DNA of 64,000 bases, from positions 5,745,501 through 5,809,500 of the forward strand of contig NC_134771.1 in the NCBI RefSeq assembly GCF_050436995.1. Direction: 5' to 3'. Origin of the DNA: Anticarsia gemmatalis. Lineage: Eukaryota; Arthropoda; Insecta; Lepidoptera; Erebidae. Under the pieces are notes generated by a model, which saw only the letters and a list, made by a program, of their open reading frames with translations, was not told the origin of the DNA and did not search any database. Shown here piece by piece: positions 26,576 through 40,400 of this stretch. Each line of letters begins with the position of its first letter. The stretch's first letter is position 1. Position numbers and translations under genes: made by a program.

Positions 26576-27018
26576 ATTAGTCGGTGGAAGTCGGTGCAAA
26601 AGTAACGTATTGTTATTTGTTTGGACATTGACTTTCAGACGAACATCGACTATTTTGATAAAATAATAATTTATTATTTTCTTATCAAACTTCTCTTAGC
26701 AACTGGATATTTTTCAGTTATTAATAACATACATACGTAATATCACGCCTGTTATACTGAAGGCGTAGGCAGAGTATGAAATACACTACGTTTCGCCATT
26801 AATCATGTCAGTCCCATGTAATAGGGGGCGAGCCTATTGCCATATACTCGGCACGTTACCAAACTCCGGGTAACGAAATGTGGGTGATGTTTCGCCATTA
26901 ACAATGTTAGTCTTATGTAATAGGGGGCGAGATTATTACCGATATTTAGTTACCTTCTATTTAAATTTTTATTACCTAAATATTACATTTGAACCTTATT
27001 GTTGCACGTTATAAAAGA

Positions 27019-27276
27019 CTAGCTGACCCGCGCAACTTCGCTTGCGTCACATAAGAGAGAATGGGTCAAAATTTTCCCCGTTTTTGTAACATTTTTTACT
27101 GCTGCTCTGCTCCTATTGGTCGTAGCGTGATGATATATAGCCTATAACCTTCCTCGATAAATGGGCTATCTAACACTGAAAGATTTTTTCAAATCGGACC
27201 CGTAGTTCCTGAGATTAGCGCGTTCAAACAAACAAACAAACAAACAAACTATTCAGCTTTACAATATTAGTATAGA
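27019..27276 (-). mobile_element. Lep1-like Helitron (H1), full length
   Basis: CTAGCTGACCCGCGCAACTT to TTAGTATAGA, with a (CAAA) run near the 5' end. Confidence 0.88.
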
Positions 27277-27537
27277 TTACGAAGATAATAAATTCATGAT
27301 GTTCCGCCAACCTTCATAGGCCCAGGTCTTTATTTTCTTCAAAAGTAACAATTAGAGTTTCTAAACACTCAAAGTTATCCTTCTTTATCATATTAGTAGC
27401 AATAGTAACGATTATTGTGCTGTAGATATGGACTAGAAATTTTGGCTGCTTATTCAAATTATCTGTTAGATAATGTGATAAATTATAATCCCGGGGAAGA
27501 ACACTCTACTCTATTAAACAAGTAAAAATATTCCTAA

Positions 27538-27782
27538 CTAGCTGACCCACGCAACTTTACTTGCGTCACATAAGAGAGAACGGGTCATAATTTTCCCCGA
27601 TTTTGGAACATTTTTCGTTGCTACTCCGCTCCTAATAGCTCTAGTGTGATGTTATATAACCTATAGCTTTTGTCGATAAATAGGCTATCTAACACTGAAA
27701 GAATTTTCAAATCGGACCAGTAGATTCTGAAATTAGCGCGTTCAAACAAATAAACTCTTTAGCTTTATAATATTAGTATAGA
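27538..27782 (-). mobile_element. Lep1-like Helitron (H1)
   Basis: CTAGCTGACCCACGCAACTT to TTAGTATAGA, about 260 bp after the previous copy and in the same orientation. Confidence 0.86.
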
Positions 27783-28385
27783 TAAACGCGGATGAAATTA
27801 TTAAAGTCTAAACTCTAAAAAATACTCGTTGACTCACTTGAATCTGTAATGTGTTATCAGTTTCATCCCCTATGTTATCCACATAAGGGGTTGATTTTAG
27901 AGCCTACTACAGCTTTGTTTGACTAGGGACTTTAACTATCTCTATGCTATATTAAAAAAACGGTTTGGCAGTTTAGTTATGAAAGCATAACAAAACTTAT
28001 TCTTGCCATTAAAGATAATTATACAGACTGACATACATATAGACATGTGCATAGATTATATTGGGGTAATTATAGATTAATATATAATAACCACTAACAA
28101 ACATATTTCTTGCATGAGATGTATTTAATTGAAAGACGCAAGTGAAGTTTTTAAGGATCGTTACAAGTGATGTTCTTTGGTCTTTACCAAAAAGTCTATC
28201 CCTATTTATATGAAAATATCGCAATAGTATGTATGTAACCACAAACAAAATCACATATCATTATAGATCACAAAAAGCTGTACACGTAATGATTGTATGC
28301 ATTACTGATGCAATAACGACAGTTCAAGTTAATATTACTGAGAATTGCGTCCTGCGTGCAATGGCGGTCGGATAAATATTTTACA

Positions 28386-28644
28386 TCTATACTAATATTA
28401 TAAATCTATACTAATATTATAAAGCTGAAGAGTTTGTTTGTTTGAACGCGCTAATCTCGGGAAGTACTGGTCCGATTTGAAAAAAAAATTCAATGTTAGA
28501 TAGCCCATTTATTGAGGAAGGCTATAGGCTATATATCATCACGCGACGACCAATAGCAGCAGAGTACCAGTGAAAAATGTTACAAAAACGGGGAAAATTA
28601 TGATTCTCTTATGTGACGCAAGCGAAGTTGCGCGGGTCAGCTAG
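28386..28644 (+). mobile_element. Lep1-like Helitron (H1) with doubled 5' terminus
   Basis: TCTATACTAATATTATAAA occurs twice in tandem (28386 and 28405) before the body. 3' end CGCGGGTCAGCTAG at 28644. Confidence 0.88.
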
Positions 28645-30254
28645 TACATACATACATAAAGTCATGACTTGTTCCCATCGCGCGAGGTAGACTAAGTAAT
28701 TCCACATCCTACTAATATTATAAATGCGAAAGATTGTGAGAATTGATGTTTGTTCCTCTTTTACGAAAAAAATATTGAACGGATTTTGATGAAATTTGGT
28801 AAACAGATGGATTATAACCTGGATAAGTCAATAGTTAATCAATGATACTTTTTGCGCTGGGACTTTTCTTAACACACTGGCAACAAACTCTTGTACCTTT
28901 AAAAAACCTATCATTTTTTTTATCAATATAAGAGTAATGATAGCCGAGTGGTTTAAGCATCCATCTCCCACTTAAGTAGTCGAAGGTTCGTATCCGAGGC
29001 AACACATTAATGACTTTTTGAAATTATGTGTGTATTAGAAATAATGATCACTTGTTCTAACGGTGAAGGAAAACATCGCGATGCAACCTTGCATGTCTGA
29101 GAGTTGTTTAGAACAGTTGTTGAAGGTATGCAAAGTCTCCAACCCGCTCTTGCGTGGTGGATTCTAGGCCTAAACCCTCCCTCATTTCGGGAGAAGATTT
29201 TTACCCCGCAGTGGGACAGAAATAGTTAAATTTATTTAAATTTTGTTATTAAATTTTGAGATCAATCTCGTGTTGAGACGAGACCCGTGGACGTGGAATA
29301 ATAATGGGTTCATTGTTAAGGTCATAGACCATATGATAAGTATATAATATAATAATATATTATCTGATAGTAGCACACTCGCGACTCGTGGTATTGTCGC
29401 CCAACGTGGTATCACTATACAAAGTCTGTCTATTTTGTGATAAAACTCGAAAACTGCTGCGTTGATATTCATGATATTTTTACGAACAGATAGATTGATT
29501 TTGGAATTTCGCGTTGCAAGATTTTTGTCTCATATTGTAGATTATTTTTAGTAAGATTAGTGCAGTTTTTTTTTATTTATATGGCAAAACAACGTTTGCT
29601 AGGCCAGGTAGTCTAAATATATGTAACTCAAAGGTGAGTGTCTACATATGTCTGACATAGTGATCTACCTGTCTGACTATTTATTTAAATAGTGGCACAA
29701 ACATACATCAATTTACAAAAGAAAGCTTATTAATGTCAAATAATAGTTATTCAGCTCTCTTCGAGCAACAGCTCGGTTCAATTTTCGCGTATTATGAATT
29801 ATGTAGATTCTGCCCGTGTGAAAATATTTACCGGAGTTAAAAGCATCATATATCTTAATCCAGGTTAACAACTGTCAATATGCAAAATATCATCAAATTC
29901 CCTTCAGTAGTTTCTGAGTAAAGGACAAACAAACATCTTAGCTTCCACATTCTGTCAACAAACAAAGAAATCCATTCCCTTCTACGTTAACTCAAGGATT
30001 TAAAGACAGGAAGAGCTATGTACTGCAAATAAATAACATACATTTATGTAGCCGTCAGGTAGAAAAACCGGTATTGTTGACGTTTACGATAAAACGTATA
30101 ATATTCAAGAAACCGGAATCTGACTGCATTTAAGATTTTACATTGAAATGTTCAACACAATTTAGTTTCTATTGAGGTAGGCAGAAGTATATAATATCAC
30201 GACTCTTATACTCAAAGGTGAAGGCAGAGATGTGATACACTAAAATTTCGCTAT

Positions 30255-30424
30255 CTATCTATCGTATGGTTAGTGGCCAACCTAGTGTTAAAGTTTTTCA
30301 AGCCGCCCGAAAGACCTTTGACATGGCTTAACGACCATTATCTTAATTGACAACAACCGGGACCGACTTTTTATGTGCCCTGCGAAGCACGGAGACGCTC
30401 AGTTCAAATACTACTAAAATCTGA
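30255..30424 (-). mobile_element. 5S-like SINE (S1), 5'-truncated
   Basis: CGTATGGTTAGTGGCCAACC to GAGACGCTCAGTTCAAATAC. The GGTGACC box is lost. Confidence 0.7.
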
Positions 30425-30540
30425 AAAAAAAAATTGCGACGACGCACTTTGACTGGTTCAGAAATCGAACCTAGACCTCATAATCGGCAGATCTTCAATT
30501 TAAAAGAAAAGAGGATTTCAATATTTGTAGCATTTCTTAT

Positions 30541-30757
30541 TTAGTAGTCAACCTATTGTCAAAGTTGTTCAAGCTGCCAGAAAATCCTTTGATATGGCTA
30601 AACGACTGTTATCTTATTAGACAACAACCGGGACCAACTTTTTAAATTCTTACGGCCCTCCGAAGTATGGAGATGCTCATTTCAGACACCATTATACGGT
30701 CACCCATCTATTTAATGTCCGCGCTAAAGCTACTTAACCCACAGATCTACCGGCTAT
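30541..30757 (-). mobile_element. 5S-like SINE (S1)
   Basis: Diverged copy retaining CGGTCACCCATCTATTTAAT (inverted 5S-like box) and the ACTTAACCCACAGATC head. Confidence 0.7.
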
Positions 30758-31040
30758 AAAAGCCTTTTTGAAAGCAAGTACGTAAAATAATTACCTAGTC
30801 ATCTGGCCACTAACCCGTTTTGTGCCTCGGCCGGTAACACAACCTGTTACATTCCTATAGGCCAGCCACCTGCACTTATGCAATTTGCTGTTGCACACAT
30901 TGATGCCAACGGTTTGTGCGATAGTACCTTTTAATGCAGAATAACATGTTTTTAGATGATTATATCAATGTACTAGGATTTGCCCGCTGTTTCGTTCATG
31001 TGAAAAATATACATACAGAAAACTCTTCCGTTACTAACCA

Positions 31041-31148
31041 CCGGTTTCTGAGTAAATTTGACGGTAGTTTATCTATTCAATAGCGTTTTTTTATGTAAGT
31101 TTTGACACTATTGAATAAACTACCGATAAATGTACTCAGAAACCGGGG
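31041..31148. mobile_element. Palindromic MITE (M2)
   Basis: CCGGTTTCTGAGTAAATTTG arm paired with AAATGTACTCAGAAACCGGG. Confidence 0.8.
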
Positions 31149-31468
31149 GTAAGGGATGATTTTTGGGAAAGCCGCGGGCGAAAGCTATAAGTTAATAGAA
31201 TGTTAAATAAATGATATGTAAGTGATAGTCCAGGCTAGAGACATTCTTGCGTTAATTTTATCAAAATCTTTTTTTTTTTAACTTGGGGAGTGTATGAAAT
31301 TGCGTCCCTTACGCCCGGGGGAGCGTAGGTGTATGTGGGGCTCTCCTAACCAGAAGGGCTAGGCCTACCCATTAAACCAAACCAAGGTGTTGCCTCTTCT
31401 CTTGTTATACTGTTCACAAATTTTAAATAACGGTTTATTTAAAGTACGTTTTCTTGTTACAGTTAACG

Positions 31469-34400
31469 ATGGACGTGGACAACGCGAACTGCAAAGTGAA
31501 GGTGTCTCAGTGCACCGACATGGAAGTATTACCTATTGAGAAACCATTGAAAATTGACGTGTAAGTACAAACGTTAATACTCGTTTTTTTCAGAAGACAG
31601 TAGGAACTTGTAGGAAGGCAAAAAACGCCAATCATCAGTAAAATTTTGAGACGCCCATGGCCAGTTGCGCTCTACGGTCGGTAAACTATCTGTGAGTTAA
31701 GCAACCGTTGGCGCGGTTATCCCATAGATGGGTGACCGCATAGTGGTATTTGAACTGAGCGTCTCCGTGCTTCGGAGGGCACGTAAAAAGTCGATCCCGG
31801 CTGTTGTCTACTAAGATAACAGTCGTTAGGCCATGTCAAAGGCCTCTCGGGCGGCTTGAACAACATTGACACTAGGTTGACGTAATTAATGGATAATCCT
31901 TTACCAGCGGAAGGGAGACCACCCGACTGATCTAAAAATTAAAATTTATCTCTGGCATAACATAATATTTTCCTTAATTCACGTTTAGCCTATATCGCTG
32001 ATTGTTGGCAGCTCCTCGCATGATCAATTATTGTATCAACAACATTGTAAAAAAGTTTTACAATGTTGTTTATATGTTTATATGTTGGCGATTGAAAAGA
32101 GTGGCCGTGAGTTTGTTGCTCTTCTCATAAGGCTCTACCCCCTTTCCGAGCTAGTGGTAGATTCAGTAATTGTAACGACTATCATAAGTCTCAATATTTG
32201 ACCTAAATCAATAAATGATTTGATTTTGAATAATTCGTTGTGATTTGAAAGAAGATGTAGTGACTAGGATTGAGAGAGGTATGCTTCGATGCTTTCAAGT
32301 GACGTTCTCTGGTCTCTGCCTACCTCTATGGGAAGAAGGCCTGATGTTATATATGTAATAATTACAATAAATATCAATTTTTATTGTTATAAATAGCATT
32401 ATGTCATAATATTGTCTTAACCACTCAACATCACAACTACAAATTTGCTAAGCAATAATGGATAAAACTTTTGTTTGCAGAGAGATAACGGGCTTGGAGA
32501 GGCTGATAGAGGAGTTACACAGGGTGTTCTCTAGGGACTATGTCAATGTACAGGAGGTTCAGAAATTGATGGCTGGATATAAATCGAATCCTAAGGATTG
32601 GTCGAAATATGCCAAGTTTGATCGGTTTAGGTAAGTTATTTAAACCCATGTTTTTTGTAAGAAGGATATAGAGTTTTCTTAGCTATGTGCATTCTTAGAT
32701 ATAAAGCTATCTTTACCTCAAATTCCACCTTAATCTTTATAAGTAAAAAAGCTAACGCATCATAAAGTTTCCATTGCCTTTTTTTCCAGATATTGAGAAA
32801 AGTTTCATAATTTCAAAATATCTAAATAAGTTCAGTCGTTTAACTGTAAACGGAACTACTAGACTTTCCCCGTTACTTTGTCTGCGTTTCCGTGACTGAG
32901 AAAAAAATAATTTCTTAGAAATATTATGGCTTTCTTGTCGTGTTAAACATAATAGTATAATATATTTCCCCAAGGAATATCTCAAAAGATTTTCAAGAAA
33001 TAGTATAGTGTTTTTCTAGCTATAAACCTCGGAATTAGTAAACTAGTAGCAATATGACTAGATTGTTAACACATAATGAAATACCTTGACCAAGTTACCT
33101 ACAAGAAAATTATCGCGTGTTTACTAAATATATTTATTTCGTTTGCTCGACTGCACGGAATTTAAGGTTAGGTCATTTTTAATTAGGCTTTTTGTTATGA
33201 AGCCACCCCTAGGATATATTAGGTAATACCTTATCATCAATTATAAATATCTGTATGTCACTTTAAGGTATTATACATAATTAATTTGCAGGAATCAAAT
33301 TACGTTACCTTATAAAAATAGTTTCTTTTGTAGAAATCATTTTAAGAATATAAATCAGCTCCGGGCTTGACCAATTTTGCTCGATCAGAAAGAATGATTG
33401 GAGTTCGTCATGGTTAACTAGTGAAAATAATGATTCATATCTTTAGAGCGTCTTAGTTTCTTTGAAAACAACTCCCGCACTAAGTATTGCTCTTGTGTCG
33501 CGGGGACTTTTACAATCATACAAACGACCGACACAAAGTACAACCGGATTCGAAACAACTATTTGTGGCTCGCACAAATATTCGTTCTGTGTTCCAGACC
33601 CACGACTTGCCAACACAAAGGTAGTGGCATTGCGACCACCTTAACCACTGCGCGGCTGAGACCGTCAATACATACATACATTAAATCACGGCTTTTTTAT
33701 AGAGGTAGGCAGAGACCCCCAATTGAGGATAAATATGAAGAAATTTTTTATTTATGTATAAAAAGAAAATCTTTCAGAAGAATGTGATATAATCGTAATA
33801 ATGTTTTTATCGTGTCGTAATCGACGGATGCACTTAGTGATTATTATCAGTAGCCACATACGAACACCTATCTGTATGATAAAATTGAGAGTTAAATGTT
33901 TTATGCAGACTGATAAAATGTTTTATAAAGCTTTCGCAGCTTTCGTCCCGCGGCTTCGCTTGCGTGGAATTTTACCCCTTCGGAGCGGATTTTCCAAAAT
34001 TCCTCTTTTTGTGCTCCCCTACACTTCCTAGAGAATCTTCATACCAAATTTCTAGTTTCTACGCTCAGTAGTTAAGGCTGTGCGTTATCCATCAATCAGT
34101 CACTCAGTAATGGAAGACTTTTATATGTATTGATTATGGTCATGTAAAGTTAAATTCCTGAGCCGAGCCCAAAAATTTATCCCGAATTATCCAGAAATTG
34201 CATAAACTTAAGACGTTGACACTATAGATCTCTGTGTCTCGGAGAGCACATAGGTAAAGGTATCAATCATGTGTGTGACCTCTCGCTGTCGTTTCTGTTG
34301 TCCTATCAGACTATAAGAGTGATGTAATAGAGAATTAATGTACTATTATACAGTGTTCAAGACATTACGAACTAAGTCCTGCAATGTCTGGTTTCAGCGT

Positions 34401-37400
34401 AAAGCCGTCAGTCCTGTGTCTGACTTCTTGCCGAACGTTTCTAAAGTTTTGATCAGGCTTTAAGAGTGATGCAATAGAGAGCCTAAGTACCTGTGTATTG
34501 TACACAAGGGATTTTATTTGTAGTGCATTTTAAATGTCAAAATTGGTACTCGATAGTATACCAACTGTAAAGAATCGCGCTATTGGACACAATAAACAAA
34601 CTCCACCACTGACCGGTTTCAATGATACTTCTTCTTGTTGTCGTATGGTTAGTGGTCAACCTAGTGTCAAAGTTGTTCAAGCCACCCGAAGGCTTTTGAC
34701 TTGGCTTAACGACTGTTATCTTAATTGACAACAACCGGGACCGACTTTTTACGTGCCCTCCGAAGCACGGAGACGACCTGTTCAAATACCACTATGCGGA
34801 CACCCATCTATGGAATGACCGCGCCAAGGTTTGCTCTACCCACAAATCGTTTACCGACCGGTGAGCGCAACTAGCCACGGCCGCCTCAATGATGCTGACC
34901 ATAGCCAAATAACGGTTAGTAGTACGTGCTACAAATGAGGGTGTTATTAGTAAACAGTATCATTGTATAAAAAGTCTTGGGAGTAACGAAACTAAATATT
35001 TAATAAACGTATTGTACATTGTCTTAAGAAATGTAGTCAATTCACATACATCCTTTGCAGAACAATGATAGTGCATAGCCAGTCACACTAAGGGCGCCTT
35101 TAATCGGGCACTAATATTGCACAATATAGCACAATGCACAATATCAATGACTGCTTAGGGGCAGCCTTATAGAAACTGTGGTTTATACTATATATTCACA
35201 AGTTAGTTTATAATTTCGTGTGTATTATACACAGGTACACACTCTATTACATCACCCTTAGGGTGACAAATCAACATCGAGCTATGCTGCGCTGTTTTAT
35301 GTTTGGTCAACTCGCTCGTGTAATATTTTAATGAAGATACAAACAAACTATGCTGTACTGCGCTGCGCTGCGCTCTGTTTAAAACAACATCGAGCACAAA
35401 CATAACGCAAGCAGCATAGGTTGATGTTGATTTGTTACCCTCACAGTCCTCTGGGACGGTAGATGCGACTGAAGGTCAGGTCAGAGGTCTCGCTTTATAT
35501 GCTTTGCAACCTCAATTTCAGAACTTCGTGCAATCCCTGAGAATTTCTTGACAGAAAAAACCTGAAATTCGTTTTGGTCCAACGCAGAAATCGAAGCCGA
35601 AACTTCTGTGTGTTTTCTCTACCGACGCATCACAGTCTTAGCTTTTCATACATATACATATAAGAACATGAAATCATGCCTTCTTCCCATGGTACAATCC
35701 TTACAAACGTCCCATGCTTCATTCACATCCATACATCTTGTCATACAGGAAATTTACCACTTTTGAATATGCAATTGTTATTATCAAAATGAAAGACGTA
35801 AATAAGTGTGGAATACAATCATATTACAAATAATAGCTCTCACTATCTACGCGGAAGTTGTCAGTAAGAAATATATCGGGTCACGGGAACGAACATCTTT
35901 GTACCTATTATTATACATTCCTGCCTATGTATGTATAGGGTAAGGATGCCTATTATGAGATACCATTTTTATTTTTGTTTATAAAAATAAAACTGTTTGA
36001 TTTGCAGCTTACAAAGATATAGTTTTAGATAGGAAATCTAATGTACTTTAAATGTGTAATAGCTATTTAGTGCTAAATAAAATATTTTTCTGGCTGGGTT
36101 GTCAAAAGTGAAAAATGACAGAAAAGAAGTCCACGGCAAAGGGTCTCCTATTATGAGATATGAGGGGTTCTTAATATAAGATAGTATCCAATATTAAGGT
36201 CTTTAAATTTTAGGAGTAAAACATAAGAAATACCGGCCAAGTGCGAGTAGGACTTGCGCACAAAGAATTCCGTACCATCATCTGTAATAGAAAATTAATA
36301 TTGAGCAAAAAATACGAAAAAAACACGTTTATTGTATGGGGACCCCCTTAATATTTTACTTTTTAAATTTTTAGTATTTGTTGTTATAGCAGCAACGGAA
36401 ATACATAATTTGTGATAATTTCTGCTTTCCAGCTATTACGGTTTATGCCTAACAATATTAATCTCAGTACAACACATTAAAATAGTTATTTTTGTGTATC
36501 CCATTTTAGGAACCCCAGCATATCTCATATTAGGGAAAACAACAGTTTAACGAAATGGATCCCCTGTTTTTGTTGCTATGTTGATTCGCGTGACACTAGC
36601 GCGAAATGGCTGACATGCATAGTTTGGCCAATACCTAGCTATCTCATATTTGGCGCCTATCTCATAATAGGCATCCTTACCCTATATGTATTATTATGTA
36701 TATTTGTAAATACGTACATAAAATCACTCCTTTTTCCCATAGGGTTAGGCAAAGACCAGAGAACGCCATTTGATACGATCCTTACGAACTTCTCTTATCT
36801 CATTCACATACGAAGTACGGTTACGAGTACTACGCACCTCACCTTTTTGCAAGACATCGCTGTGATCTGTGCCTAACTCTAAGCAGTCTCCGTAATTTTG
36901 TACTAATATTTACTACAAATGCTTAAGATAATGATGTTTTTCAAATTTAGTGTGCAGGTAGTTTACAACCCAAATTAACTCAAAGTATACTCACTATACT
37001 GGAAAATCTTTTACGCCGATACTATTAAAAATATATCGTCTATAACACTTTATCCGACCCAATCTGGGTACCTCGGGTTCAGCTGCTGGATACACAAGCT
37101 ACCACGCTGCGGAGACAGTTGACATTTAAGTTTTCATCCTATTTATAATCTAAACGTTTGTTAATTGCAGGTACACACGTAACCTGGTGGACGCAGGTAA
37201 CGGCGCCTTCAACATCATGATCCTGTGCTGGGGACCAGGGCACGCGTCAGCCATCCACGACCACGCCGACTCACACTGCTTCATGAAACTGCTGAGCGGG
37301 AACCTGGATGAAGTCAGGTGAGGGTCATATACCTATCTATACTAATATTATAAAGCTGAAGAGTTTGTTTGTTTGAACGCGCTAATCTCAGGAACTACTG

Positions 37401-40400
37401 ATTTGAAAAATTATTTCAGTGTTAGATAGCCCATTTATCGAGGAAGGCTATAGGCTATATATCATCACGATACAACCAATATAGCAGAGTACCAATAAAA
37501 AATGTTACAAAAACGGGGAAAATTTTGACCCATTCGCTCTTATGTGACGCAAGCGAAATTGCGCGGGTTAGCTAGTTATTAAGATATAACTGTTTGGAAT
37601 ACCTAATAATTTAATATGTTTTCAATACACTATCAATGTTTTGGTCTAAAGATAAACTTGATTTAATTGTGAACCTAATTTCATCATTTAGAATCAATAT
37701 TATTTGCCTCAAAATTTTCATCTCCAAGTTTATAACGGTTCTAGTTTCAGATCCCTACTATATAGCAAATATTAAAGTTTATCCGTCTGTTACCCCTTTC
37801 GTGGGTTAACCGATAAACAGCTTTTGATGAAATTAAGCATAGAGATAGTTGAAAAAGCCAAAATATAATAATTGATAACAAAGACTTACCTAAAATTCAA
37901 AAAGTCCAAATATCTTTGGAACAAAATAATGTCAAAATGATAAGATTATCTTATGACGTATTTAAACTGTTATTTAATTGATATTCATAATAAAATAAAT
38001 AATAAATATTATATTATATAAATTGATAATAATTACGTAGGTTAGTATTATTAAAATAATAATATGACGTTGATATTAAACGTAGATAAACCCACTTTTT
38101 GTTATTTGACCCATGAAATTAGTATACACGTTACTTCGGCCCGCTTTATGAACATACATAATATACATTTATGTATGTATGCTTTACTATCTATGGCCTG
38201 CCTCCGTGGCGCAGTGGTTAAAGTCGCCAACGCCACTACTACCAATGCGTCGAGAGGTCGTGGGTTCGATTTCCACTCGGAACAATTATATGTACAATCC
38301 ATAAATAGTTGTTGTTTCGATTCTGGTTGTAAATTGTGTCCGTTGTTTGTATGTTTGTAAAAGTGCCCACGACACAAGAACCATTCTTAGTACGGGAGTT
38401 GTCTTAAAAGAAGAAGAAATGAAATAATTACATTACTGTCTTTTGTCCGAGTGGTAGTGTACGCGACTGCTGATCACGACGTCTCAGATTCAGTTCCCTG
38501 GCCGGGAGATGTACTATTGAGTTTAACAATTTTTATTAGAATATTTTTCAAGCGTTTATGACGAGACACGGGTGAATTTGGACTTAGACTTTTGCCTACA
38601 CCTTCAGGTATAACAGGCGTGATATTATGTATGTTACTATGTAAATGAAGTTAATTATTTTAAGAGAAAGGTCTTCTTCTTGTCATTTGGTTAGTGGTCA
38701 ACCTGGTGTCAAAGTTGTTCAATCCGCCCCAAGGCCTTTGACGTGGCTTAACGACTGTTATCTTAATTGACAACAACCGGGACCGACTTTTTACGTGCCC
38801 TCCGAAGCACGAAGACGCCCTGTTCCAATATCGCTATGCGGTCACCCATCTATGGAATGACCGCGCCAAGGTTTGCTTAACCCACAGATAGTTTACCGAC
38901 CGGTGAGCGCAACTGGCTACGGGCGCCTCAAGAGAAAGGTCAAAAGTTATAAATCAATTTTTTGTATGTTTTTAAATTTTGACACTTTTTATGACGTTAA
39001 TTGGCGTTATTTAATTAATAATATTTATCTTAAATAAATAATTATGTTTTAATAAACTTTCTGATAAATTGACGTGTATGTTTGTTTTTATTAAAATAAT
39101 ATTCAGTTGCCAAAACAATATTTTTTTGCCAATATTTTGATTAAGCGACGCGTGTAACGATTATGATTTAGATAATATTTTACGTCTGTATGAAATAATG
39201 TTTAGATAACATATTAGGTCGGGGAAAAGTCTTTTCGCATCATAGTTTGTATGAACTTGTAATAAAATCTTTACTCTACACAGAAAAGCTCGATATTTGG
39301 GTACCTCACGAGCTCACTGAAAGAAACCTAATGAACCGTGTACTCATTTGTGATTCTTGAAGCCAAAGAGATTTTGTTACAAGTTCATACATACTATAAT
39401 GCCAAGACTTTTTCCTAATCTAATATTAGTACACACACATGATTTAGAAAAGTCATTGGTGTATTGCCTCAAGATTGCACTGTCGACCACTTGCGTGGGA
39501 GGTGCATGCTCTGACCATTTGGCTATCAATTAATAAAAATAATATTCAATTTTGACGTACATAAACAAAATAATGTAAATACGTCATTTTATTCTTAAAA
39601 CAGGTCACACAAATATGATAACAACTTCATGATGTAATTGAATAACGTATTATTAATAACTAGCCGACCCGCGCAAATTCGCTTGCGTCACATAAGAGAG
39701 AATGCGTCATAATTTTCCCCGTTTTTGTTACTTTTTTTACTGTTACTTTGCTCCTATTGGTTGTAGCGTGATGATATATAGCCTATAGCCTTCCTCGATA
39801 AATGGGCTATCTAACACTGAAAGAATTTTTAAAATCGGACTTGTAGTTCCTGAGATTAGCGCGTTCAAACAAACAAACAAACAAACAATCAAACAAACAA
39901 ACAAACTCTTCAGCTTTATAATATTAGTATAGATTATTACACGCAATAATAAATAATAAACAAACGGTATTGTGACGTTATTATTATTTTGATATTATTA
40001 AGTAAGATAAACTGCCTCCGGTTTAGATCGTCAAGCCGCTACCATTGCATCGGGAGGTCGTGGGTTCGATTCCCACACGGAACAATTATTTGTGCGATCC
40101 ACAAAAAATCGCTTCGGGTCTGTTTGTACTTTGTGTTCGTTGTTTGTTTATTTGTAAAAGTCCTCACGACACGAGAGCAATTTTTCATACGGGAGTTGTA
40201 AAAACAAAATGTAAAATTGTCTACGATTGCATCAAAACTGTTGCAACGTTCCCGTATTTTCGAGAACGCTGTATGTGTGGCCGTTCACAAGATGACACTG
40301 TCACGGGTCAGGAGATAACTGCATACGAACTCATTGATAAATATTATAACTAGTTATTGTCGTGTTTGTCAATAGGTGACTGGTTTAAACACCTCGCTTG

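Larger units (their letters stand above)
28690..31040. other. Repeat-rich intronic or intergenic DNA
   Basis: H2-like Helitron fragment (28708-28870), S5 SINE (about 28930-29225), two inverted S1 SINE copies (30255-30424 and 30541-30757). No coding signal. Confidence 0.5.

Noticed and set aside
31656..31885. Genuine 5S rRNA gene
   Set aside because: Similarity is confined to the internal promoter region and is followed by the same SINE body in about ten copies.
40045..40353. 102-codon ORF starting in a SINE
   Set aside because: More than half is SINE sequence; the remainder has no family signature.
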